A DNA stretch of 64,000 nt, from NCBI GenBank assembly GCA_948847595.1, contig CAQOGY010000001.1, positions 372,001 to 436,000 on the forward strand, in the 5' to 3' direction. Below the pieces are notes generated by a model. The model was not told where the DNA came from, made no database searches, and saw only the letters and a program-made list of their open reading frames with translations. Positions 18,545-25,658 of this stretch are shown piece after piece. Source of the DNA: an uncultured Bacteroides sp. (lineage in GTDB: Bacteria; Bacteroidota; Bacteroidia; Bacteroidales; Bacteroidaceae). The number at the start of each line of letters is the position of its first letter. Position 1 is the stretch's first letter. The position numbers and the translations under genes are program-made.

Positions 18545-18552
18545 CAAAGGTA
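18545..18552 (-). promoter_or_regulatory. -7 box for grpE-dnaJ
   Basis: Minus-strand TACCTTTG fits TAnnTTTG. It gives a leader of roughly 150 nt before grpE, and is divergent from the ABC-F promoter 57 bp away. Confidence 0.5.
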
Positions 18553-18608
18553 ACACTTTTATGTCAGATTGGCACATACCGGATAGCTCATAATTCATTT
18601 TAAATACC

Positions 18609-18616
18609 TACCTTTG
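18609..18616 (+). promoter_or_regulatory. -7 box for the ABC-F gene
   Basis: TACCTTTG on the plus strand, 45 bases before the ATG at 18662. It is the same octamer as the divergent grpE box. Confidence 0.55.
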
Positions 18617-18661
18617 CGGCTTCAAAGCGAAAAAGTTAAAAGTTAAATAGAAAAAGGTAAG

Positions 18662-20281
18662 ATGATTACAGTTTCGAATGTTTCGGTACAGTTTGGTAAA
18701 AGAGTGTTGTTTAATGACGTAAACCTGAAGTTTACGAGTGGTAATTGCTATGGTATTATCGGTGCGAACGGTGCGGGAAAATCTACATTCCTCCGCACGA
18801 TTTACGGGGATTTGGATCCCACTACCGGTACGATTGCCCTGGGCCCCGGCGAACGTCTCTCCGTATTGAGCCAGGATCACTTCAAGTGGGACGCCTTTAC
18901 CGTAATGGATACCGTAATGATGGGTCATACCGTGTTGTGGGACATAATGAAACAACGCGAAGTGCTGTATGCCAAAGAAGATTTTACAGACGAAGACGGA
19001 CTGAAAGTTTCCGAACTGGAAGAACGTTTTGCCGAGTTGGACGGATGGAACGCGGAGAGTGACGCGGCCATGCTGTTGAGCGGACTGGGCATTAAGGAAG
19101 ACAAGCATTATACATTGATGGGTGAATTGAGCGGTAAGGAAAAGGTACGTGTGATGTTGGCACAAGCCTTGTACGGAAATCCGGACAACCTGCTGTTGGA
19201 TGAGCCTACCAATGACCTCGATATGGAAACAGTGACTTGGCTCGAAGAATACCTTTCCAACTTCGAACACACCGTGCTCGTAGTGAGCCACGACCGTCAC
19301 TTCCTCGACTCCGTATGTACGCATACCGTAGACATCGACTACGGAAAAATCAATATGTTTGCCGGTAACTATAGTTTCTGGTACGAATCGAGCCAGTTGG
19401 CTCTCCGTCAGCAACAGAACCAGAAGGCAAAGGCTGAAGAGAAGAAGAAGGAACTGGAAGAATTTATCCGCCGGTTCAGCGCCAACGTAGCGAAGAGCAA
19501 GCAGACCACAAGCCGTAAGAAGATGCTTGAGAAACTGAACGTAGAAGAAATCAAACCGTCTTCACGCAAGTATCCGGGTATCATCTTCACCCCCGAACGC
19601 GAACCGGGTAACCAAATCCTGGAAGTATCGGGACTGAGCAAGAAGACGGAAGAGGGCGTAGTGCTCTTCAACGACGTCAACTTCAACGTAGAGAAAGGCG
19701 ACAAAATCGTATTCCTTTCACGCAACCCGCGTGCGATGACTGCCTTCTTCGAAATCATCAACGGAAACATGAAGCCGGATGCCGGAACCTTCAACTGGGG
19801 CGTGACTATCACCACCGCTTATCTTCCGTTGGACAACACCGACTTCTTCAACACCGACCTGAATCTCGTAGACTGGTTGAGCCAGTTCGGCGAAGGCAAC
19901 GAAGTCTATATGAAAGGCTTCCTCGGCCGTATGCTGTTCTCAGGCGAAGAAGTGCTGAAGAAAGTAAGCGTACTCTCCGGTGGCGAGAAGATGCGTTGTA
20001 TGATTGCCCGCATGCAGCTCCGCAACGCCAACTGTCTGATTCTGGATACTCCTACCAACCACTTGGACTTGGAATCTATCCAGGCATTCAACAACAACCT
20101 GAAGACGTACAAGGGAAATATTCTCTTCTCTTCCCATGACCACGAATTCATTCAGACCGTTGCCAACCGTATCATCGAACTGACTCCGAACGGTATCATC
20201 GACAAGATGATGGAATATGATGAATATATCACGTCCGACCATATCAAGGAATTGAGAGCAAAGATGTACGGCGATAAATAA
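18662..20281 (+). CDS. ABC-F family ATPase (YbiT-like) with degenerate second nucleotide site
   Basis: 539 residues with two ABC domains and no membrane segments, closely patterned on E. coli YbiT, so a ribosome-associated translation factor rather than a transporter. NBD1 is complete: Walker A GANGAGKST (34-42), signature LSGKEK (about 155) and Walker B LLLDEP (about 178-183). A lysine/glutamate-rich linker (about 245-295) follows. NBD2 keeps the signature LSGGEK (about 440) but its Walker A is replaced by SRNPRAMTAFFE (about 352-363, no GKS/T), and Walker B reads LILDTPTNHLD, with Thr 463 instead of the catalytic Glu. Composite site usage must therefore be asymmetric. It is expressed alone, divergent from grpE. 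Confidence 0.9.
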   Translation: MITVSNVSVQFGKRVLFNDVNLKFTSGNCYGIIGANGAGKSTFLRTIYGDLDPTTGTIALGPGERLSVLSQDHFKWDAFTVMDTVMMGHTVLWDIMKQREVLYAKEDFTDEDGLKVSELEERFAELDGWNAESDAAMLLSGLGIKEDKHYTLMGELSGKEKVRVMLAQALYGNPDNLLLDEPTNDLDMETVTWLEEYLSNFEHTVLVVSHDRHFLDSVCTHTVDIDYGKINMFAGNYSFWYESSQLALRQQQNQKAKAEEKKKELEEFIRRFSANVAKSKQTTSRKKMLEKLNVEEIKPSSRKYPGIIFTPEREPGNQILEVSGLSKKTEEGVVLFNDVNFNVEKGDKIVFLSRNPRAMTAFFEIINGNMKPDAGTFNWGVTITTAYLPLDNTDFFNTDLNLVDWLSQFGEGNEVYMKGFLGRMLFSGEEVLKKVSVLSGGEKMRCMIARMQLRNANCLILDTPTNHLDLESIQAFNNNLKTYKGNILFSSHDHEFIQTVANRIIELTPNGIIDKMMEYDEYITSDHIKELRAKMYGDK

Positions 20282-20315
20282 CCACGCTAACGCTTAGCCA
20301 TAGCTATAAAACTAA

Positions 20316-20392
20316 GGCGCGAATTACGCGGATAACACGGTTTTTGTTAATCACAAATGATTAGCTACCGTGAAATCCGCGTAATCCGTGCC
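20316..20392. repeat. 77-bp imperfect palindrome (REP-like) doubling as terminator
   Basis: 26-bp arms with about four mismatches flank a 25-base loop; the arms themselves contain repeated CGGAT/CACGG elements. A run of eight Ts starts at 20396. It lies between the ABC-F gene and the convergent VirE-like gene and could stop transcription from the left. Confidence 0.75.
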
Positions 20393-20523
20393 TGATTTTT
20401 TTTATATCTAAGACTCACCCGCACATTGTCGTGTGATAAGTTATCCTATACCTCTTTCATCCGTGCCGATTTCCGATAAAAGCCCGTGCGTAAGTTGAAA
20501 GAATGTGTTGTTTTGTGCGAAAA

Positions 20524-22716
20524 TCACAACTCCAATCCCTTCTGAACCGGAAGTTGCGGTCGAATTGAATTTTCTTTGCGTTCTTCGGGTGAATATTCCA
20601 CCACCCAATATTCCGTCACCTTGTTGGAAGTCTTCCGTGAGTGGAAATGGTTGTTTTCCAGTACCGTGGTCAGCATTTGTTTCGTCTGCGCGTTGGACTG
20701 TGTGCGCCCGTTCAGGCTCAATACCGACAGCAGATAGGAGGCAGGATACCATTGCGCCAGTATATCGTTCGGCCTGGCGGCACGGAAATAGAAGAAAAGA
20801 TTTTCCTCTATCGGGTCTTTCTGGCGGAACGCCTCATTGCGGTTGTTGAGAAACGTAATCTCCTCGTTCTCATACCAGTACTGGAATCCCTGCCGGTAGA
20901 GCGCATATGCCTGTGCGTATATCCCCTCATGGTTGACGGGCGTATGATAGTCTATGTCCAGTAGCGTGTTGAACGAGATACGCCTGTTCTCGCCGATATC
21001 CGGCAGGCAGTGCGGATTGTTGGTACTGGCGATGAACGACGCCCGGCGGATGTACGTATAACTCTGGATATCATAGACCTTGCGCTCGTTCACGACATCT
21101 TGCGTGATAAGGCTTTTCAAGTTCTGCATACGCTCCGGGGAGAGCGTGTCAAATTCGTCCAGGTTGATAATCAGGCAAGACGACATTTGCAGCAGATGGG
21201 TCGTGTTGTCGGGATTAATCATGCCGTTGCGATAATAATCCTTAAGTTCCGGCGGGAGAAGGTGGCGTATGAAGGTGCTCTTCCCTTTTCCTTGTGCGCC
21301 GTGGAATAGCATCAACTGGTGGTTCTGCACCTCGTCGTCGATGGCGCACGCCACCATTCCCACGAGCCATCGGCGGAAACTGTCCTCGAAAAAAGCCTGG
21401 TCTGCCGCCTTCACAGTTCCCGTCAGTTGGCCGATAAAGTCCGTTTTCCCGTCCCATGCCTTGAGTGAGGTGAAATAATGGACAAACGGGTTGAACGGCT
21501 TTGCGTAGTCCGAGTCTACTACAGCTTTCAAGTCAGCCTGAGTACAGTTGATATTCTTTACATGTGCGTTGACATAGAATGTGTTGAGATCCTTTGTGCG
21601 AAGTGCGTTGAAAGGCGGCAACTCTGCCGGAGGGATGTCGGGCGTTGTCTTCCGGAACTCGATTTGTTCTTTCACTACGTTTCTCCTGATTTCGTAGTGT
21701 TCGTCCATAAACTTGATGATCTGGCAGATTTTCGGTTCTTTCTCTTCCTCTTCCGCATGGTCGGTCTTTGAGGTGTATTGGTAAGCGTTGTGCAGGGGGA
21801 GTCCGAGGTCGAAGCCGGGAAGGTCGCCGAAATGGCTGTGTGCCAGGCTGACGGCTTCCTGCTCCGTGATGTGGCGGCGGTAACACTGGTTGCCCAGGCA
21901 ATAGAAGAAATTGTCGCGGTTGCCCGTCTCGAGACGTTCCTTGCGTCGGGTGTATTCCAACGCCTTGCGGAAGTCAAGCTGCACTTGCAGCTCGATGGGC
22001 GACGCGTTCTCCTGTACGGGAAGGAGCGGGGAGCGGTGTTCCGGATTCCTGCGTTTCTTGTTTTTGCACTTTTCTTCGGTGGGGAGAGTCACTTTGACCG
22101 TCAGCGGCTTTACGTTTTCCAGTCGTTCGAGGGAGAGGAAGGCGTCCGGGTCATGCGACACGAAGAATCCCCGTCCCGGGTCGCTTCCGCTTGTATCCAC
22201 TTTGGTGTTGAGCAGCTTCTCGTATTTGCTGCTTGCCAAGGCGTACATGCGGTGGTGGTAGCGTTCCAGAGTGGGGAAGTCGACAGTTCCCAGCGCGTTC
22301 AGTTCGGCACGCAAGGCTTCCGCTTCTTTGCCGGTGAGGTAGACGAAGATTTTCAGCCCGTGCATGCGGGGGCTGACGAAATCCCCTAACGTGTCGGGAC
22401 ATTCGTTCACCAACAGGCGGAATTCCGGGAGCTTTTCCGCCGGCATGTCGTCACAGTCGAGCGTGATGATGTCCTGATATGTGTCGAGACTGTAAGCCAA
22501 CCTTTCCTTAATGTAGGTAGCCGTGATAGTGTGGTAGGGCAGTTGCTTCTTCATCCGGTCTGCCTTCGCCGTGTCTCCCTCTTCCATGGCTTCCCGAAGT
22601 CTCCGGATTCTGTCGCGGTAAACATCTCCCCGGATAAATTCGAACAACTGCCGGATGGTTATCCTTCCCGATACGAGTGATAATCCTCTGTATGTGGTTA
22701 TTACGATATTTTCCAT
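20524..22716 (-). CDS. VirE/primase-helicase-like protein (BT4734/BF3469-type, VirE N-terminal plus VapE-like ATPase)
   Basis: 730 residues. The N-terminal half (about 40-210) carries ITLDCDDMP and the pattern of the VirE_N/BT4734 family found in Bacteroides accessory regions. The C-terminal half (about 370-640) is a VapE/SF3-like P-loop ATPase with HGAQGKGKSTFIRHL (about 469-483), Walker B-like LIINLDEFD (about 516-524) and SFIASTNNPHCLPD (sensor region, about 558). Such proteins resemble primase-helicases of plasmids and phages, yet no replication origin or recombinase is nearby. It is transcribed away from the amidase half of the module and reads through no known partner; a short palindrome (22743-22758) precedes it. 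Role in the host is unknown. Confidence 0.8.
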   Translation of the reverse strand: MENIVITTYRGLSLVSGRITIRQLFEFIRGDVYRDRIRRLREAMEEGDTAKADRMKKQLPYHTITATYIKERLAYSLDTYQDIITLDCDDMPAEKLPEFRLLVNECPDTLGDFVSPRMHGLKIFVYLTGKEAEALRAELNALGTVDFPTLERYHHRMYALASSKYEKLLNTKVDTSGSDPGRGFFVSHDPDAFLSLERLENVKPLTVKVTLPTEEKCKNKKRRNPEHRSPLLPVQENASPIELQVQLDFRKALEYTRRKERLETGNRDNFFYCLGNQCYRRHITEQEAVSLAHSHFGDLPGFDLGLPLHNAYQYTSKTDHAEEEEKEPKICQIIKFMDEHYEIRRNVVKEQIEFRKTTPDIPPAELPPFNALRTKDLNTFYVNAHVKNINCTQADLKAVVDSDYAKPFNPFVHYFTSLKAWDGKTDFIGQLTGTVKAADQAFFEDSFRRWLVGMVACAIDDEVQNHQLMLFHGAQGKGKSTFIRHLLPPELKDYYRNGMINPDNTTHLLQMSSCLIINLDEFDTLSPERMQNLKSLITQDVVNERKVYDIQSYTYIRRASFIASTNNPHCLPDIGENRRISFNTLLDIDYHTPVNHEGIYAQAYALYRQGFQYWYENEEITFLNNRNEAFRQKDPIEENLFFYFRAARPNDILAQWYPASYLLSVLSLNGRTQSNAQTKQMLTTVLENNHFHSRKTSNKVTEYWVVEYSPEERKENSIRPQLPVQKGLEL

Positions 22717-22788
22717 TTTAATTGTTTATATGAATTTAAGTTGTGTCAATAGTGACACGCTGCAAAGGACGGCTTTTCGTGTGGAATA

Positions 22789-22824
22789 AAAAAACTGCTT
22801 TTTGTACTCAAAAAGCAGTTTTTT
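22789..22824. terminator. Strong hairpin terminator between the 102-codon ORF and the VirE-like gene
   Basis: A perfect 16-bp stem (AAAAAACTGCTTTTTG paired with its complement) around a TACT loop, with T/A tracts on both sides. It lies 20 bp after the end of the minus-strand ORF at 22844, which supports that ORF being transcribed. Confidence 0.75.
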
Positions 22825-22843
22825 AACATTTGGCTCTTAACTA

Positions 22844-23152
22844 CTAATCGTCAAGAAGCGTTCTTTTCAGTCTTTGTATCTCACAATCAATCTCTTCCAC
22901 GCTTAATGACTCGTCCGAATCATCAGATTTCTTGAAATCGACAGCCAGAAACAACCACTCTGCGAAGAACTTGGGGCCTTTAATCTTAAAGGGTGAGTCA
23001 TGGTCATAGCAGAGATGGACATAAGGAAGGAGATACTTCTTGCGGTCGCGGGGACTGACTACTATCCTGTTGTTATACAGGTGATTGACGATGTCAAGCG
23101 TCTGCGTGATAGACTTGGATACTTGGGGGAACTCCCCTTTTTCGAGTGTCAC
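22844..23152 (-). CDS. Small acidic protein of unknown function, possible 5' frameshift
   Basis: About 102 residues from a GTG; not recognised. The product is soluble, with an acidic tail (SDDSDESLSVEEIDCEIQRL) that looks helical. No ATG exists in frame, but an ATG 69 bases upstream (minus strand, codon at 23203-23205) is followed by AGA and a run of As; one more A there would join MRKKDIFSEG to the frame and add about 24 sensible residues. So the start may be frameshifted, or GTG is used. A strong terminator follows the stop codon, and the gene lies within the VirE-DUF4248 block. Moderately sure that it is a gene. Confidence 0.45.
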   Translation of the reverse strand: MTLEKGEFPQVSKSITQTLDIVNHLYNNRIVVSPRDRKKYLLPYVHLCYDHDSPFKIKGPKFFAEWLFLAVDFKKSDDSDESLSVEEIDCEIQRLKRTLLDD

Positions 23153-23325
23153 GGCCTGTTTGTTCTGGTAAACGAAGCCTTCGGAAAAAATGTCTTTTTT
23201 CTCATGATTTTAACTGGTTTTTTGGTCTTGTTAAAAAATGTTGTTTTAAAAAGACGCAAAGGTACGTTTTATTTTGTTCCTTTCATTTACTCATTCTGTC
23301 TATTTTCTTATATATTTTATTTGAT

Positions 23326-23380
23326 GGAAAAAGCGTGTATTTGAGGTGGAGCCCCTCCACCTCAAATACACGCTTTTTCC
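23326..23380. repeat. Perfect 25-bp inverted repeat
   Basis: Both 25-base arms (from GGAAAAAGCG to GAGGTGGA) are exact complements around the loop GCCCC. The stem would be very stable, and A/T tracts flank it. It may be a bidirectional terminator or an element end. Confidence 0.85.
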
Positions 23381-23549
23381 TCTAAAAAAGATAAAACTTT
23401 CGCGCCCGCGAGCGCGTACATTATTATAATGTGAGTTTGACATAGTACCCCTTCCGCATGGCTCGGGGATTACTGTATCGAACACACGTTATTATAGGAG
23501 AAAAACCACAGCTTGCTTATCTTCCCCAGTGTTATGAATTGCACGGGAG

Positions 23550-23675
23550 CCCGCTATAGCCGCTTTTATTTTCATTATAGCAAATCTTTTTTTCATTATA
23601 GCTAATCTTTTTTTCGTTATAGCTAATCCGGATTTCATTATAGCTAATTTTATTTTCGTTATAGCTAACCGGAAT
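23550..23675 (-). repeat. Six tandem 21-bp iteron-like repeats
   Basis: Unit boundaries fall exactly every 21 bases (23550, 23571, 23592, 23613, 23634, 23655), the first being degenerate. Read on the minus strand, each unit has the core GCTATAATGA or GCTATAACGA followed by an A-rich spacer. The array begins 15 bp after the stop of the DUF4248 gene. A second array with the same period and core is at 57155-57259. Confidence 0.85.
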
Positions 23676-23690
23676 CTGACCTGAAGAGAT

Positions 23691-23936
23691 TCACGGCGCA
23701 TCGAGATACTTCACGATGAGCCGCACCTGTCTTGCGCTGTAAGCGTGGTCGTTTTTACCTTCGCCACCGCTGTACATAGCGTCATACAGTTCCTTGTTGT
23801 TTCTGATCCACTCCCTCATCTTCCGCATGGCATACACCAACGGTACATAAGGATTGTACAAATGTGCCAGTTCCGACTTCAAATACGGACGTATGACAAA
23901 CGGCTCTTCCACCGCCTCTTCTGTTTCTGCTTTCAT
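23691..23936 (-). CDS. DUF4248 small protein
   Basis: 81 residues with the pattern of DUF4248 proteins of Bacteroides: a conserved RPYLKSELAHLYNP at about 17-30 and a C-terminal basic stretch (ARQVRLIVKYL). Function is unknown; the size and basic helices would fit a DNA-binding or regulatory role, but that is inference. It typically accompanies VirE-like, HU-like and amidase genes, as here. A minus-strand -7 box (TATATTTG, 23965-23972) lies about 30 bases upstream, in the region shared with the divergent HU-like gene. Confidence 0.8.
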   Translation of the reverse strand: MKAETEEAVEEPFVIRPYLKSELAHLYNPYVPLVYAMRKMREWIRNNKELYDAMYSGGEGKNDHAYSARQVRLIVKYLDAP

Positions 23937-24241
23937 ATCTTCGGGAAATTGATATTATCGTATTCCAAATATACGAAAAATCCCCCGGATAGCCAACTAT
24001 GTAAGTCAAATAAAATCAATATGAATAAAAGTAAATACACTTTGGATGAAACTGAATGAAAGTAAGACAAAGTAAGCCAATCCGAGACAAAGTACGTCAT
24101 CTCACCCCACTGTAATATAGTACCTTTGAGGTATCGAAAGAGAAAGAAACAGAGCTCGTTCATCTCTCCCGATACTCATTGCGAAAATCGCAATATGTAA
24201 TAAATATTTTTCAATTATTAATTCTCAATTTTTAATCTATC
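23937..24241. promoter_or_regulatory. Divergent promoter region of DUF4248 and HU-like genes
   Basis: 305 bp without a gene. Leftward -7 box TATATTTG (minus strand, 23965-23972); rightward -7 box TACCTTTG (24121-24128), giving the HU-like gene a leader of about 105 nt. Between them lie two near-direct copies of GACAAAGTA with spacing of 22 bases, possible operator half-sites. Confidence 0.5.
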
Positions 24242-24748
24242 ATGGCAATACCATTTAAAAGAATGGGTCGTAAAGACCCGAGAAAGGATGACGGGGTGGT
24301 GAAATTTCACCCGCAACTTGTGACACAGGGACAGAGTGTAGACTTGGATAAACTCGCTTACATCATGAAAGACAAGAGTTCTCTTTCACTGGGAGACATC
24401 CAGAGTGTGCTGACCAATTTTGTGGAAGCGATGCGCTCGGAACTGTTCGACGGCAAATCCGTCAACATCCGTGACTTCGGTGTATTCAGTCTTTCCGCCA
24501 CCACACTGGGAGCGGACACGAAGGACAAGTGCACGATGAAAAACATCAAGACGGTGAACATCAACTTCCGTCCTTCGAGCAGTGTCCGTCCTAATCTGAC
24601 ATCTACCCGTGCCGGAGAAAAAATCGAGTTTCTTGATCTCGATGCGCCCAAGACGAAAAACGAGGGTGGCGGAACTCCTGATGAAGGTGGCAATGAGAAG
24701 CCCGGTGGCGGTGGCGACGACGGAGAAACTCCGGATCCGGCAGCATAA
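24242..24748 (+). CDS. HU-like DNA-binding protein with low-complexity tail
   Basis: 168 residues. About 1-130 follow the HU/IHF-like fold used by Bacteroidetes (MAIPFKRMGRKDP start, NIRDFGVFSLS near 80, INFRPSSSVRPNL near 105), a family distinct from canonical HU. The last 35 residues are Gly/Pro/Glu-rich (GGGTPDEGG), likely disordered. It should bend or coat DNA, possibly the repeats of this module. It is first in a rightward operon with the amidase and smalltalk genes. Confidence 0.88.
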   Translation: MAIPFKRMGRKDPRKDDGVVKFHPQLVTQGQSVDLDKLAYIMKDKSSLSLGDIQSVLTNFVEAMRSELFDGKSVNIRDFGVFSLSATTLGADTKDKCTMKNIKTVNINFRPSSSVRPNLTSTRAGEKIEFLDLDAPKTKNEGGGTPDEGGNEKPGGGGDDGETPDPAA

Positions 24749-24750
24749 GC

Positions 24751-24876
24751 TATTGGCAACCGATAACCGGTTATCAGCAACCGGTTATCAGCAACCGACA
24801 ACCGGTAGTCGCCGATAATCAAAAACCGGCAATCAACAACCGGCAATCAGTAATCAACAATCAGCAATCAGCAATA
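24751..24876 (+). repeat. Degenerate heptanucleotide array (18 units) between HU-like and amidase genes
   Basis: From two bases after the HU-like stop codon to 17 bases before the amidase ATG the sequence keeps a strict 7-bp phase, with units such as AACCGGT, TATCAGC, AACCGAC, GGCAATC, AGCAATC. Units at the left are GC-richer; those at the right converge to AGCAATC. It occupies nearly the whole intergenic space. Confidence 0.8.
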
Positions 24877-24893
24877 GAAATATCAGCTACACC

Positions 24894-25349
24894 ATGAGAA
24901 AGATTGACTTAATCGTGATCCATTGTTCCGCTACCCGTGAAGACCGTTCACTTACGCCGGATGATTTGGAAACGCTGCACCGGCGACGCGGATTCAACGG
25001 TACGGGCTATCACTACTACATCCGCAAGGATGGCACGGTTCACCTCACCCGTCCGATTGACCGTATCGGCGCGCACGTCCGGGGGTTCAACGCTCACTCG
25101 ATAGGCATCTGCTATGAAGGCGGACTGGACTGCCGGGGACGCCCGGCAGACACCCGCACACCGGCTCAATGGTCTTCACTGTGGCAACTGGTGAATCTGC
25201 TGCAAGAAAAGTTTCCCGGCTGTCGGGTGTGCGGACATCGCGACCTCTCGCCCGACCGTAACGGAAACGGGGAGATTGAACCGGAAGAGTGGATTAAGGC
25301 GTGCCCGTGTTTTGAGGTGAAAGACGAGTTCGGTACTTCCGCCACATAA
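24894..25349 (+). CDS. N-acetylmuramoyl-L-alanine amidase (T7 lysozyme-like, Amidase_2)
   Basis: 151 residues, the size of phage T7-type amidases. Zinc ligands are visible: IHCSA (His 10), GHRDLSPD (His near 122) and CPCF (Cys near 139), with GYHYYIRKDG (about 39-48) supplying the catalytic Tyr region. It cleaves the bond between N-acetylmuramic acid and L-Ala. There is no signal peptide, so it needs a holin-like exit, lysis, or another export path to reach peptidoglycan. The small membrane-type smalltalk protein encoded 98 bp downstream is an obvious candidate partner. Confidence 0.92.
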   Translation: MRKIDLIVIHCSATREDRSLTPDDLETLHRRRGFNGTGYHYYIRKDGTVHLTRPIDRIGAHVRGFNAHSIGICYEGGLDCRGRPADTRTPAQWSSLWQLVNLLQEKFPGCRVCGHRDLSPDRNGNGEIEPEEWIKACPCFEVKDEFGTSAT

Positions 25350-25447
25350 GACTTCAGTTTTTGAAAGGATAACAATGAATTAAGGTAATAGAGTTTTTCA
25401 GGAAGTGATTAATTATTTAAAGAGTCGGAAAGGAGGTGTGTAAAGTT

Positions 25448-25549
25448 ATGGCAGTCAAAAGATCCCTTTGGGATACCATTTTGAAGGTAATCATCGCGGT
25501 GGCTTCGGCAGTGCTCGGTGCGCTGGGTGGTAATGCGATGAATCTGTAA
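25448..25549 (+). CDS. Smalltalk protein (33-residue membrane peptide)
   Basis: 33 codons from ATG to TAA, preceded by AAAGGAGG, a rare strong Shine-Dalgarno for this genome. The peptide has a short basic N-terminus (MAVKRSLWD) and one hydrophobic segment (IIAVASAVLGALGG). It matches the annotated smalltalk family of Bacteroides, which usually follows an amidase gene. A holin-like or membrane-anchoring role with the amidase is inference. A long wobble-rich hairpin with a T-run follows. Confidence 0.8.
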   Translation: MAVKRSLWDTILKVIIAVASAVLGALGGNAMNL

Positions 25550-25556
25550 TCCTGTT

Positions 25557-25598
25557 CACTCCTGCAGGCAGAGATGGAATGTCTCTCTTGTGGGGGTG
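25557..25598 (+). terminator. Terminator of the HU-amidase-smalltalk operon
   Basis: A stem of about 17 pairs including several G.T wobbles and one bulge, a six-base loop, then six Ts (25601-25606). It ends the module just before the RHS genes. Confidence 0.55.
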
Positions 25599-25658
25599 GA
25601 TTTTTTACTACAAAGATTAGTGTATAAGAAAATGAGCGAATCTATTATTATATAAATT

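Larger units (their letters stand above)
23153..23690. other. 538-bp non-coding stretch of the VirE-DUF4248 block
   Basis: Contains a perfect 25-bp inverted repeat (23326-23380) and six 21-bp direct repeats (23550-23675). Short frames here are translations of the repeats and are not supported as genes. Confidence 0.6.

Noticed and set aside
23550..23675. Regular 21-bp spacing as a CRISPR array
   Set aside because: There are no unique spacers between repeats, units are directly adjacent, and no cas genes are present.
23492..23701. 69-codon frame with LAIMKKR-like repeats
   Set aside because: It is only the translation of the 21-bp DNA repeats, which keep frame because 21 is a multiple of 3.
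20524..25549. The VirE/HU/amidase block as a complete prophage or plasmid
   Set aside because: No integrase, capsid, portal, relaxase or partition gene is visible, and flanking genes are ordinary chromosome.
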